Source of the DNA: Lysinibacillus fusiformis
Lineage (GTDB): Bacteria > Bacillota > Bacilli > Bacillales_A > Planococcaceae
Assembly (NCBI RefSeq): GCF_007362955.1
Contig: NZ_CP041696.1
Span: forward strand, 2,914,001-2,978,000
Length of the DNA stretch: 64,000 nucleotides
Direction of reading: 5' to 3'
Each line of letters starts with the position of its first letter. Position 1 is the first letter of the stretch. The translations under genes and the position numbers were made by a program. The notes under the pieces were generated by a model. It did no database searches. It was not told the DNA's origin and worked only from the letters and a program-made list of their open reading frames with translations. Shown here piece after piece: positions 54,780-63,940 of the stretch.

Positions 54780-55715
54780 TCATTTACTTTTCTCATTAAA
54801 ATTACTACGTGCTACTAGCATAATCATATAGCACAGCAGACCGAATAATAGTGAAATAAACAAAGAATGCATTAAAGCGACCGTTAGATTTAATTTAGTA
54901 AGGACTACTAACATACCAGCTAAAACTTGTAGAATAACAATAATGAAGGCAATTATCCAACCATAGTAAATAACGCGTTGATTTTTGTATTCTTTTATAG
55001 CGTGCCAAGTTATGTATGTAACCCAAATGAAAATAATGAGTACTGCAAGCCGATGTCCCATTTGCACCCATTCGTACATATTGTTTGGTAGTGCAAACGG
55101 TGTTTCATTGTAACAAAATGGCCAATCAGGACATATCAGGCTCGAATCTGTATGGCGTACCAGAGCCCCTGTATAAACGACTAAATAAGAATAAATTGTG
55201 ACAGCAATCGTATGCCAACGTAACTTTTTGCCAATAAATACGTTATCAGCATCAAATTTTCGATCTACTTCAAATACAATCATAGAAAGAAGGAGAACCG
55301 CTGCAAAGGAAATAAGTGAAATCCCAAAATGCAGAGCAAGTATGAAATCTCCTTGTCCCCAAAGCACTTGAGCTGCACCGATAAAGGCCTGTGCGATTAA
55401 AAAGAACATTGCTAAGAAACCTAAAAATTTAACTTCTCGAATATGACCGAGTTTACGCCACGTCCAAATTGTTAATGCAAGAATTGAAATTGAAACGACT
55501 CCTGTAACAAGACGATGCGAGAATTCAATTAATACTTCTGGTGTTATTTCTTTGGGAATTAGAGAACCATTGCAATCGGGCCAGTTTCGGCCACAGCCTA
55601 AGCCACTATCTGTTTTTGTAACGAGCGCTCCTCCAAGTAAAATAAGGAGCATCCCCACAGTAGCAGCAACAGCAAACCACTTCATATACCTGTTGTGTTG
55701 CATAAAATGAGTCAC
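54780..55715 (-). CDS. ctaA: Heme A synthase (CtaA)
   Basis: The 311-aa protein has eight helices and oxidises heme O to heme A. Visible features are the paired-Cys loop GLGCGRNWPDCNGSL after the first helix, the heme-ligand histidines in IEFSHRLVTGVV, ILALHFGISLISF, and the second-half loop SLICPDWPFCYNETP with QMGHRLAVLIIF. It is divergent from ctaB, as in Bacillus, and its promoter region carries ResD-like TTGTGAA sites. Confidence 0.95.
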   Translation of the reverse strand: MTHFMQHNRYMKWFAVAATVGMLLILLGGALVTKTDSGLGCGRNWPDCNGSLIPKEITPEVLIEFSHRLVTGVVSISILALTIWTWRKLGHIREVKFLGFLAMFFLIAQAFIGAAQVLWGQGDFILALHFGISLISFAAVLLLSMIVFEVDRKFDADNVFIGKKLRWHTIAVTIYSYLVVYTGALVRHTDSSLICPDWPFCYNETPFALPNNMYEWVQMGHRLAVLIIFIWVTYITWHAIKEYKNQRVIYYGWIIAFIIVILQVLAGMLVVLTKLNLTVALMHSLFISLLFGLLCYMIMLVARSNFNEKSK

Positions 55716-55762
55716 CTACTTTATCTATCAACATTACATGAACGTAATGTTTCTGCTACTAG

Positions 55763-55868
55763 ATAATATCGAAAATACGTTTAAAAAACAACTTGTAATG
55801 AGGAGGGAGTATTAGATGTCGATTCCATTTCACAAATTGTTCATAATTTCGTGCTTTAACCTTCACAA
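55763..55868 (-). promoter_or_regulatory. ctaA promoter with ResD-like sites
   Basis: On the minus strand TTGTTT (55786-55791) and TATTAT (55763-55768) are 17 bp apart. Upstream, TTGTGAA occurs twice on the minus strand (55829-55835 and 55862-55868), resembling ResD binding half-sites, which activate ctaA in B. subtilis. The remainder of the ctaA-ctaB gap (to 56039) is AT-rich. Confidence 0.45.
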
Positions 55869-56039
55869 TTCATTTTAGAAAATGTTTTACTATAGATATG
55901 TTGTTTTTAATTATATTTCTAGACTAAGCTAATTTTTACAACTTCATCTAAATTTCACTAAACGTCTAGAAATCAATCGCAAATTTCGCTATAGTTATTG
56001 TTAGCGGAATATGCTTACAAAAATGAAAGGAGAGGTAAC

Positions 56040-56957
56040 ATGTCAAACGGTCGTACACTGACGGCTACTAGAAATACTGAACCAGAAACAACATCTGTTG
56101 TAAAAGATTTCTTAGCACTGATTAAAATTGGAATCGTTAACTCGAATCTTGTCACAACGTTTACAGGGATGTGGCTGGCATTTCAGTTTACTGGTAGACA
56201 TTTCTTGCAAGAGCTTGATGTCATATTTTGCACCATGCTGGGTGCGGCATTAATTATCGGTGGTTCGGGTGCGATGAATAACTTCATTGATCAAGATATT
56301 GACCCGATCATGAAAAGAACGAAAGCAAGACCGACAGTAACAGGTAGATTCAAGCCGAATTTTGTATTGACCATTGCCCTCTCATTTTTAATTGTAGGTG
56401 AAATTTTGTTATTTGCGGCATCATTTGCGGCCGGCATGTGGGGACTAGTAGGAATATTTGCTTATGTCGTTCTGTACTCAATGTGGTCAAAAAGGAAGCA
56501 TGTTAGTAACACGGTTGTAGGAAGTATTTCTGGCGCGATTCCACCAATAATCGGTTTCGCAGCAGTTGAACCTGCACTTGGTCCAGGGGCACTTGCTTTA
56601 TTTCTCATCATGTTTGCATGGCAACCACCGCATTTTTATGCACTTGCTATGAAACGTACCGAAGAATATCGTGCGGCTAATATTCCCATGCTACCTGTTG
56701 TAAAAGGATTTAAACGAACAAAGTACTCAATGGTTTTCTGGATTCTTTTATTATTTCCGTTACCGTTCCTTTTAACAGAGCTAGGAAATGGCTTCTTAAT
56801 ACTTGCGACTGCATTGAACTTGGGTTGGGTAATACTAGCTCTTAAGGGCTTTACCACAAAAGATGATATAAAATGGGCAAATAAAATGTTTATTTATTCG
56901 TTGAATCATATGACCATTCTATTTGTATCCATCATTATATTTGCGGTATTTAGCTAA
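56040..56957 (+). CDS. ctaB: Heme O synthase, protoheme IX farnesyltransferase (CtaB)
   Basis: The 305-aa UbiA-family prenyltransferase transfers a farnesyl group to heme B to give heme O. The first Asp-rich motif is NNFIDQDIDPIMKRTKARP and the second region is YRAANIPMLPVVKGFKRTK; about nine helices. I chose the ATG at 56040, after AAAGGAGAGG; the upstream extension lacks a site. It heads the cta genes and works before CtaA. Confidence 0.95.
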   Translation: MSNGRTLTATRNTEPETTSVVKDFLALIKIGIVNSNLVTTFTGMWLAFQFTGRHFLQELDVIFCTMLGAALIIGGSGAMNNFIDQDIDPIMKRTKARPTVTGRFKPNFVLTIALSFLIVGEILLFAASFAAGMWGLVGIFAYVVLYSMWSKRKHVSNTVVGSISGAIPPIIGFAAVEPALGPGALALFLIMFAWQPPHFYALAMKRTEEYRAANIPMLPVVKGFKRTKYSMVFWILLLFPLPFLLTELGNGFLILATALNLGWVILALKGFTTKDDIKWANKMFIYSLNHMTILFVSIIIFAVFS

Positions 56958-57058
56958 TGTTAGGAATTCTTTCTTTTCCCTAAAGAATTCATATAGACAG
57001 AACCAATGTCCTAGGTACACATGAAAATACAACAAAGAAAGAGGGGTTTAATTAAGCT

Positions 57059-58147
57059 ATGATGAAAGGGCTTAAAAAATGGCGTCTTTTTTCACTTCTA
57101 GCAGTGATGATGGTCTTCCTTTCTGGATGTGGTGAAGAATACATTTCTGCACTGAAACCATCTGGTGAAGTAGGTAAAGAACAATTGAATTTATTACTGT
57201 TAACTACAGGAATTATGACGCTAGTAGTAGTAATAGTATCAGTTATCTATTTACTTGCATTCGTTAAGTTCCGTCGTGCTAAAGTCGGCGAGAACGTTAT
57301 TCCTAAGCAAGTAGAAGGAAGTCACACTCTTGAAGTGATTTGGACAGTTATTCCAATTATCTTATTATTAATTATTGCTGTACCAGTTGTTACGGCTACT
57401 TATAAATTTGCAGATGTTGCTGCAATGGACGAAGTAGACGAAAACGGTAATAAAACTGCTCTTACAGTAAATGTAACTGCAAAACTATATTGGTGGGAGT
57501 TTGAATACCCTAACCAAGGTATCGTAACTGCACAAGAATTAGTTGTACCAACAGGCCAAAAAGTTTACTTTAACTTAAAAGCTGCCGATGTTAAGCACTC
57601 ATTCTGGATTCCTGCTGTAGGCGGTAAAATGGATACAAACGTAGAAAACTTAAACAAATTCTACCTCGTATTCGATAAAGAATCGAAAGACCTTAAAGAC
57701 GGCGTATTTTATGGTAAATGTGCTGAGTTATGTGGTCCTTCACATGCATTAATGGACTTTAAAGTAAAATCATTAAGCCCAGAAGCGTTTGATGCTTGGG
57801 TGGTTTCAATGAAAGCTACAGAAGGACAAACTGCCGACAAAGCATCTACAGATCTTGGTGAAGCAACATTTGCTAACAGTTGTTTAGCTTGTCATGCTGT
57901 ATCAGGCGTAGGCGGAACAGGTGGAGTAGGTCCTAACTTAACTACATTTGGTGATCGTAACCGTGTTGCAGGTTTCTTAGAGCACACTGAAGAAAACTTA
58001 CAAGCATGGATTAAGGATCCTGGACAATACAAACCAGGAAACTTAATGTTGAATCCAGATGGTACTGCACCAATCTATGGCGACTTATCTGACGAAGAAA
58101 TTCAAGCTCTTGCAACTTACATCATGGGCTTATCAGTAGAGAAATAA
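57059..58147 (+). CDS. ctaC: Cytochrome caa3 oxidase subunit II with fused cytochrome c
   Basis: The 362-aa lipoprotein (FLSGCGEEY lipobox) has two helices, the CuA domain with ligands CAELCGPSHALMDF, and a C-terminal cytochrome c domain with heme site CLACH and a distal Met near NLMLNP. The fusion marks a caa3-type oxidase, which accepts electrons directly from cytochrome c. GAGGGG precedes the tandem ATGs at some distance. Confidence 0.96.
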   Translation: MMKGLKKWRLFSLLAVMMVFLSGCGEEYISALKPSGEVGKEQLNLLLLTTGIMTLVVVIVSVIYLLAFVKFRRAKVGENVIPKQVEGSHTLEVIWTVIPIILLLIIAVPVVTATYKFADVAAMDEVDENGNKTALTVNVTAKLYWWEFEYPNQGIVTAQELVVPTGQKVYFNLKAADVKHSFWIPAVGGKMDTNVENLNKFYLVFDKESKDLKDGVFYGKCAELCGPSHALMDFKVKSLSPEAFDAWVVSMKATEGQTADKASTDLGEATFANSCLACHAVSGVGGTGGVGPNLTTFGDRNRVAGFLEHTEENLQAWIKDPGQYKPGNLMLNPDGTAPIYGDLSDEEIQALATYIMGLSVEK

Positions 58148-58188
58148 TTTTAAGTTTTATGTAACAAACTTTGAGGGAGGTAAAAGTT

Positions 58189-60075
58189 GTGAGCTCATAC
58201 ACACAGAAAAAGGGCTTTGGAGCAGCTGTCTGGGACTATATTACAACTGTTGACCATAAAAAGTTAGCAGTAATGTATTTATTAGCCGGTACATTGTTCT
58301 TCGCTATCGCTGGTTTTGAAGCGTTATTAATGCGTATTCAGTTAATGAAACCGAATAACGATTTCGTTTCAGCTGGTTTTTTCAATGAATTATTAACAAT
58401 GCACGGAACGACGATGTTATTCCTAGCTGCGACTCCATTATTATTCGCATTTATGAATATGCTTGTACCATTACAAATTGGTGCGCGTGACGTTGCATTC
58501 CCATTCCTTAACTCTTTAGGGTTCTGGTTATTCTTCCTAGGTGCAGTATTCCTTCACCTGTCATTCTTCATGGGTGGCGCTCCTGATGCGGGCTGGACTT
58601 CTTATGCATCATTATCTTTATATTCTCCAGGACATGGTATTGACTTCTATGTACTTGGTTTACAAATTTCAGGGGCAGGTACATTAATTTCGGGTCTTAA
58701 CTTCATCGTTACGATCATTACAATGCGTGCTCCAGGTATGACGTTCATGCGTATGCCATTATTCACATGGACAGCACTTGTATCAAGTGCATTAATCTTA
58801 TTCGCATTCCCTCCACTTACAATTGGTTTATTAATGATGTTATTTGACCGTATGTTCGGTGGTAACTTCTTTGACCATACAATGGGTGGTAACACAATTA
58901 TTTGGGAACACTTATTCTGGATCTTCGGACACCCAGAGGTTTATATCTTAGTATTACCAGCATTTGGTTTATTCTCTGAGATTATTCCAGCGTTTTCTCG
59001 TAAACGTTTATTCGGATACTCTTCAATGGTATTCGCAACAATCTTAATTGGTTTCTTAGGGTTCATGGTATGGGCCCATCACATGTTCACAGTTGGTCTT
59101 GGGCCAACAGCTAACGCAATCTTCGCTGTTGCAACAATGGCTATTGCCGTTCCAACAGGTATGAAAGTATTCAACTGGATCTTAACTATTTGGGGCGGAT
59201 CTATTAAAGTTACTACACCAATGCTTTATGCACTTGGTTTCATCCCGTCATTCGTTGCGGGTGGTGTTACAGGGGTAATGCAAGCATCTGCACCTCTTGA
59301 TTACCAATTACACGATTCTTACTTTATCGTTGCTCACTTCCACTACGTAATCGTAGGTGGTATCGTAACAGCTTTATTCGGTTCAGCGCACTTCTACTGG
59401 CCAATTTTCTTCAACCGTATGTTAAACGAAACATTAGGGAAATGGACTTTCTGGGTATTCTTCATCGGATTCCATTTAACGTTCTTCGTTCAACACTTCT
59501 TAGGTTTAATGGGTATGCCACGTCGCGTATTCACTTACATGGAAGGTCAAGGTTGGGATCAGTTCAACTATATTTCTACAATTGGTGCATTAATGATGGG
59601 TGTTGGGGTTATCATGATGGTAATCAACTGCTTAATGTCTATCAAAGGTAAACCAGCAGGTCGCGATCCATGGGGCGATGGCCGTACATTAGAATGGGCT
59701 ATTCCACAGCCAATTCCGTTCTATAACTTCCGTCAAACTCCACTTGTGCGTGGATTAGACCCTTATTGGATTGAAAAACAAGAAGGTAACAAAGAAGGTA
59801 TGACATATGCTGAGCCACTTGGCGATATTCATATGCCAAACAACTCTGCAATTCCATTCGTTATTTCTTTAGGTATGTTTATCGCAGCATTCGGTGCACT
59901 TTATAATCCAGATGCAGATAAGCCATGGTCAATCTATGTACTAATCATTGGTCTTGCAATTACATTTGGTGCTATGATCGTTCGTTCTGTTAAAGATGAT
60001 CACGGCTTCCACTTACACAAAGAAGAAATTCTTGAAATCGAAGAACAACTTTATGGCAAAGGAGGAAATAAATAA
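58189..60075 (+). CDS. ctaD: Cytochrome c oxidase subunit I (CtaD)
   Basis: The 628-aa catalytic subunit has 12 or more helices, the low-spin heme region near TMHGTTMLFLA, the CuB/tyrosine site FGHPEVYILVLP, the HH pair WAHHMFTVG, and heme ligands in HDSYFIVAHFHYV. GTG at 58189 is chosen because GGGAGG lies 8 bp upstream; the in-frame TTG at 58171 would overlap that site. It overlaps ctaE by 1 bp. Confidence 0.96.
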   Translation: MSSYTQKKGFGAAVWDYITTVDHKKLAVMYLLAGTLFFAIAGFEALLMRIQLMKPNNDFVSAGFFNELLTMHGTTMLFLAATPLLFAFMNMLVPLQIGARDVAFPFLNSLGFWLFFLGAVFLHLSFFMGGAPDAGWTSYASLSLYSPGHGIDFYVLGLQISGAGTLISGLNFIVTIITMRAPGMTFMRMPLFTWTALVSSALILFAFPPLTIGLLMMLFDRMFGGNFFDHTMGGNTIIWEHLFWIFGHPEVYILVLPAFGLFSEIIPAFSRKRLFGYSSMVFATILIGFLGFMVWAHHMFTVGLGPTANAIFAVATMAIAVPTGMKVFNWILTIWGGSIKVTTPMLYALGFIPSFVAGGVTGVMQASAPLDYQLHDSYFIVAHFHYVIVGGIVTALFGSAHFYWPIFFNRMLNETLGKWTFWVFFIGFHLTFFVQHFLGLMGMPRRVFTYMEGQGWDQFNYISTIGALMMGVGVIMMVINCLMSIKGKPAGRDPWGDGRTLEWAIPQPIPFYNFRQTPLVRGLDPYWIEKQEGNKEGMTYAEPLGDIHMPNNSAIPFVISLGMFIAAFGALYNPDADKPWSIYVLIIGLAITFGAMIVRSVKDDHGFHLHKEEILEIEEQLYGKGGNK

Positions 60076-60701
60076 TGGATTTCAATACTAAATTTACTCC
60101 TCATACTTGGCCAGATCATCCTGAACAAGCAACGTTGGAAGGTAAAAATAAGGTCGTTGGTTTCTGGATTTTCCTTGCATGTGAAGTTGTACTTTTCGCA
60201 AGTTTATTTGCTACTTACCTAGCGCTTAAGAACAAAGGGCCAGCTGGCATGGAGTTCACAACACAAGATTTATTTGAATTACCATTAGCTTTTGCAATGA
60301 CGATGTTACTTTTAACATCTTCACTTACATCAGTTTATGCAATTTACCATATGCGTAACTTTAACTACAAAGGTATGCAAACTTGGTTAGCTATAACTTT
60401 ACTTCTAGGCCTTGGCTTCTTGGCCCTTGAAATTTACGAGTTCTATCACTATGTGCACCTTGGTTTTACTTTTAACCAATCTGCATTTGCCACTGCGTTC
60501 TATTCGCTAGTTGGTACACATGGTTTCCACGTAACTTTAGGGTTAGTTTGGATTACAACATTACTTATCCGTAACTCTAAACGTGGTCTTAACCTTTATA
60601 ATGCGCCTAAATTCTTCGTTGCTGCCCTTTACTGGCACTTTATCGACGTAGTTTGGGTATTTATCTTTACAGTAGTATACTTGATGGGAGTGATCGGATA
60701 A
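60075..60701 (+). CDS. ctaE: Cytochrome c oxidase subunit III (CtaE)
   Basis: The 208-aa protein has five helices (short subunit III type) with the conserved YSLVGTHGFHVTLGLVW and YWHFIDVVWVFIFTVVY. It starts in the TAATG junction with ctaD, with GGAGG inside the ctaD end, and is followed 1 bp later by ctaF. Confidence 0.95.
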   Translation: MDFNTKFTPHTWPDHPEQATLEGKNKVVGFWIFLACEVVLFASLFATYLALKNKGPAGMEFTTQDLFELPLAFAMTMLLLTSSLTSVYAIYHMRNFNYKGMQTWLAITLLLGLGFLALEIYEFYHYVHLGFTFNQSAFATAFYSLVGTHGFHVTLGLVWITTLLIRNSKRGLNLYNAPKFFVAALYWHFIDVVWVFIFTVVYLMGVIG

Positions 60702-60702
60702 T

Positions 60703-61047
60703 ATGTCATCACACGATACACCTGTAGTTGCTAAGTCTCAAGCGCAATACGAGTATGATCGTCATCATAATGCCGTTCATATGCGTAAACAAGTAATCAA
60801 CTTTGCGATCATGATTTTCTTAACATTCATCGCATTCGCAGTAGTTGCAGCTGATTTTTCTAAATACTTAATATTCCCGTTCGTTTTATTGCTTGCTGGT
60901 GTTCAAGTTGTTCTTCAACTTTACGCTTTCATGCACTTAGAAGACAAAAAAACTCACTTCGGTGGAGTAATTGGATTCTTCATGTGGATGGGTATATTAA
61001 TCGCATTTACATTCTTCTTAGCATTCTTAACAATCATTTGGTGGTAA
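60703..61047 (+). CDS. ctaF: Cytochrome c oxidase subunit IV (CtaF)
   Basis: The 114-aa protein has three helices, including VLLLAGVQVVLQLYAFMHLEDKKTH typical of the prokaryotic COX4/CtaF family. It is the last structural gene of the oxidase operon and precedes a terminator. Confidence 0.93.
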   Translation: MSSHDTPVVAKSQAQYEYDRHHNAVHMRKQVINFAIMIFLTFIAFAVVAADFSKYLIFPFVLLLAGVQVVLQLYAFMHLEDKKTHFGGVIGFFMWMGILIAFTFFLAFLTIIWW

Positions 61048-61056
61048 ACCAAAAAT

Positions 61057-61093
61057 GCACGTTCTCTACTTTTAGTAGAGACGTGCTTTTTTT
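61057..61093 (+). terminator. Terminator after ctaF
   Basis: GCACGT-CTCTAC pairs with GTAGAG-ACGTGC with one bulged T, followed by seven Ts. Confidence 0.88.
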
Positions 61094-61145
61094 CATTGGA
61101 TACTAGAGAAGACTAGGGAAGAGTAAATTGTTCACCTTTCGTTCA

Positions 61146-61174
61146 TTGCAGTTCAGCTGTAAGCGTTTTATAAT
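61146..61174 (+). promoter_or_regulatory. Promoter of ctaG
   Basis: TTGCAG (61146-61151) and TATAAT (61169-61174) have a 17-bp spacer, 34 bp before the ctaG start. So ctaG and the downstream gene form a unit separate from ctaC-F. Confidence 0.7.
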
Positions 61175-61207
61175 AGGAGTACTGAAGTTTAAAGGAGTGC
61201 GTACTGT

Positions 61208-62137
61208 ATGCCACTTAGTATATTTGGTTTCCAAGCTTTATGGAGCCCGTATTTAATAGGGGTTCTCGTTTTCATAACAATTATCTATTTTTTAGTAACT
61301 ACGAAATGGCGCAAAGATTTTAAAGTAAGTGAGCCATTGAAAAGAGGAGAGGCAATATACTTCGTATTGGCAATGGTAACGATTTATATTATTAAAGGAT
61401 CTCCTATAGATTTAATGGCACATATTATGTTTACAATGCATATGGTGCAAATGGCTATATTACTATTACTTGTGCCGATTTTCATTATTAAAGGAATTCC
61501 ATGGTGGGTATGGAAGGTTGCTATTGAGGCACCAGTTGTAAAACCTTTATTTAGAGTTTTAACATTACCGGTTGTTGCGATATTTGTATTTATCGGACTA
61601 TTTTCTTTTTATCACTTGCCATCAGTCTTAGACTACATTAAATTAAATGAGACATTACATAGTACATACACTTTTGTATTATTTGTTTCTTCTGTTTTAA
61701 TGTACTGGCCATTAATTCAAAAGATGCCAGAAAGTTCTCAAATGAAGCCTTTGTATAAGTTAGCCTATATTATTGCGAACGCGGTATTAATTACTCCTGC
61801 ATGTGCTTTAATTATTTTTGCTCCAAACGCGATGTATGAAACGTATACAAATGGTGACGCTTGGTTAAAAGCGATGGAGCTTTGTGTACCAGCTTCTACA
61901 TTGTCTGGTTTGTCTTTGTCGGGACCAGAGTTATTTACAGATATGAAACCTGTTGCGGATCAACAACTTGGCGGCGTTCTTATGAAAATATTGCAAGAGC
62001 TTATCTTTGGTGTTTTAATTGCCTCTATTTTCACAAAATGGTATCGCTCAGAACAAAAAGATCCTGATAAAATTACGGCAGATGCATTAAAGGCACACCA
62101 AAAGAAATGGGAAAGCGAACATCAACATCAGCTGTAA
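61208..62137 (+). CDS. ctaG: Cytochrome oxidase assembly factor CtaG
   Basis: The 309-aa integral membrane protein has about seven helices and the caa3_CtaG family pattern (MAHIMFTMHMVQMAILLLLVPIFIIKGIP, with His residues that may bind copper). It is required for caa3 assembly in Bacillus. GGAG precedes the ATG. The next gene starts 35 bp downstream. Confidence 0.93.
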   Translation: MPLSIFGFQALWSPYLIGVLVFITIIYFLVTTKWRKDFKVSEPLKRGEAIYFVLAMVTIYIIKGSPIDLMAHIMFTMHMVQMAILLLLVPIFIIKGIPWWVWKVAIEAPVVKPLFRVLTLPVVAIFVFIGLFSFYHLPSVLDYIKLNETLHSTYTFVLFVSSVLMYWPLIQKMPESSQMKPLYKLAYIIANAVLITPACALIIFAPNAMYETYTNGDAWLKAMELCVPASTLSGLSLSGPELFTDMKPVADQQLGGVLMKILQELIFGVLIASIFTKWYRSEQKDPDKITADALKAHQKKWESEHQHQL

Positions 62138-62172
62138 AAAGAGAAATTTACATTGTATAAGGAGTTTTGTGC

Positions 62173-62634
62173 ATGGAATTACAAATTTTGCCTACTATTA
62201 GTACGTCATTTATCGTCATTAGTGCGGTACTAGTAGCAATCGGTTGGGGCTTAATCATGAAGGGGAAAGTAGAAGCGCATAAAAAAGTAATGTTAGCTGC
62301 TGGTGCTGCTGCTCTTATATTCTTTATTATTTATGCTTCTCGTACAATCTTTATTGGGAATACTGCGTTTGGTGGCGGTGAGGATTTAAAACCGTATTAC
62401 ACATTCTTTTTAATATTCCATATTACGCTAGCGACAGTGGGAGCTGTATTCGGTATTGTAAGTATTATTTCTGGTTTGAAAACAAAGATTAAACTTCACC
62501 GTCGAATTGGACCTATTACGAGTATTATTTGGTTCTTCGTAGCCATTACAGGTGTTATGGTGTATATGTTATTGTATATCTTGTTTGAACCAGGTGAAAC
62601 AACGTCAGTTATTAAAGCAATTTTAGGATTTTAA
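62173..62634 (+). CDS. DUF420 membrane protein
   Basis: The 153-aa protein has four helices and three conserved His positions (EAHKKVMLAA, FFLIFHITLAT, KLHRRIGPI) typical of DUF420 (YozB-like) proteins found beside caa3 oxidase genes. AAGGAG lies before the ATG at 62173, which I prefer over a start 6 bp upstream. A role in oxidase assembly is inferred from context. Confidence 0.88.
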   Translation: MELQILPTISTSFIVISAVLVAIGWGLIMKGKVEAHKKVMLAAGAAALIFFIIYASRTIFIGNTAFGGGEDLKPYYTFFLIFHITLATVGAVFGIVSIISGLKTKIKLHRRIGPITSIIWFFVAITGVMVYMLLYILFEPGETTSVIKAILGF

Positions 62635-62636
62635 TA

Positions 62637-62675
62637 AATCTCCCTCCTTACTTTTGAGAAGGAGGGAGATTTTTT
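62637..62675. terminator. Bidirectional terminator overlapping the end of the AI-2E gene
   Basis: AAATCTCCCTCCTT and AAGGAGGGAGATTT pair with T runs on both strands. The right arm encodes the last residues of the convergent transporter gene. Confidence 0.88.
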
Positions 62676-63712
62676 AAGTCTGATTGATTAAATAGCGAAA
62701 GTACAACGACAACGAGTAAAGGTCCTATTAAAATACCGAGAAACCCAAATATCTTAAAACCGATAAACATCGCTATAAATGTTGAAAGGGAAGATAGCCC
62801 AATCTTATCACCGATAATTTTTGGTTCGATCATTCGGCGTACTAAAAAAAGTACAATCGTCAGTACAAGCAAGGAAATGGCATAAATATATTCTCCTGTA
62901 AATGCTTTGTAAATTGCCCAAGGTATAAGTAATATAAATGAATCTAAAAAAGGAATTATATCTAAGATAACGAGTAACAGTGCTAAAATAAAAGGAAATG
63001 GCGTTTTTAATAAAAAAAAGGCAGCTAAAGCGATTGTGAAAATACAAATACCGACAAAGAATTGAGCCTTCATAAATCCGAATAAAGCTATCTTCACTCG
63101 CTGACCGATAAATATTATTTTTTGTTGATGATGAAAGGGAATTGGAGCTAAAATCTTTTGATTAATAAAAGGTAATTCTAAAAGAAGCATATAGAGAACA
63201 ATCCAATAAACGAATATATCAAACAAACGTGAAGATAGATGTGTAATTAACGATGACCAAACATTTACATTTGTTATAGAAAAAGCGAATTTTTCAATGG
63301 ATGAAAGTGCACGTGCAATGATGAGCTGAATTTGTGCAACGAGTTCTAAAGGTAGATGATATGTGTAATTGGCTAGTTTTGATTGAACTTGAATCCAAAG
63401 TGCTGATAATTGATTGAGGTAGTCTGGTATATGGAGTAAAAAAGATGAAAATTGTTTCCAACTGATAAATGCTGCAAGAATACATAGGATAAGAGTTAGG
63501 AAAAAAAAGAATAAAAAGAAAATGGAAACGACAATTTTTCGCTTTTTTCGAAAACGCTTGCTGATACGGAAGATTACAGGTTCTAATAGTAGTGCCGTAA
63601 CGTAGGCAAGTATGACTGGTAAAGATAAGGACATGAACCACAGTATAATGATTCCAATAGCGATGACGACTATCGGATGTCGAAAAAAGGGCCTTTTGAA
63701 AAATTCTATCAT
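62648..63712 (-). CDS. AI-2E family membrane protein (YtvI/PerM-like)
   Basis: The 354-aa protein has about eight helices and the family motif near the C-terminus (FVRRMIEPKIIGDKIGLSSL), with ILDIIPFLDSFILLIPW in the middle. Members include sporulation protein YtvI and sodium/proton or autoinducer-2 exporters; the role here is undetermined. I prefer the ATG at 63712, 6 bp after AGGTG, over the GTG at 63721. Confidence 0.85.
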   Translation of the reverse strand: MIEFFKRPFFRHPIVVIAIGIIILWFMSLSLPVILAYVTALLLEPVIFRISKRFRKKRKIVVSIFFLFFFFLTLILCILAAFISWKQFSSFLLHIPDYLNQLSALWIQVQSKLANYTYHLPLELVAQIQLIIARALSSIEKFAFSITNVNVWSSLITHLSSRLFDIFVYWIVLYMLLLELPFINQKILAPIPFHHQQKIIFIGQRVKIALFGFMKAQFFVGICIFTIALAAFFLLKTPFPFILALLLVILDIIPFLDSFILLIPWAIYKAFTGEYIYAISLLVLTIVLFLVRRMIEPKIIGDKIGLSSLSTFIAMFIGFKIFGFLGILIGPLLVVVVLSLFNQSDLKNLPPSQK

Positions 63713-63780
63713 TAAATTCACCTACATCGATTTAAAAGATATAGTTAGTATGAGGAGAAAAAAATATTTTACTCAAAATA

Positions 63781-63805
63781 AAAAAGACTGGACCACCAGT
63801 CTTTT
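63781..63805 (-). terminator. Terminator of a gene entering from the right edge
   Basis: AAAAGACTGG-N4-CCAGTCTTTT is a perfect stem; on the minus strand a T-rich run follows. It would end the gene whose last codons lie at 63941-64000. Confidence 0.75.
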
Positions 63806-63940
63806 CAAAGCTTCTAGGTATTACACGCATATGGCCAACCTAATGTTGGAATACCATCTACTGAATTTTTATAAAAAATAGTTGATGATAACCATTTTTG
63901 CCGACATACGTATGAAATGTTTTGTCTATCCTACAATAAA

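Noticed and set aside
63612-63881. 89-codon plus-strand frame near the right edge
   Set aside because: It overlaps the start of the AI-2E gene in antisense and crosses a terminator hairpin; no ribosome site.
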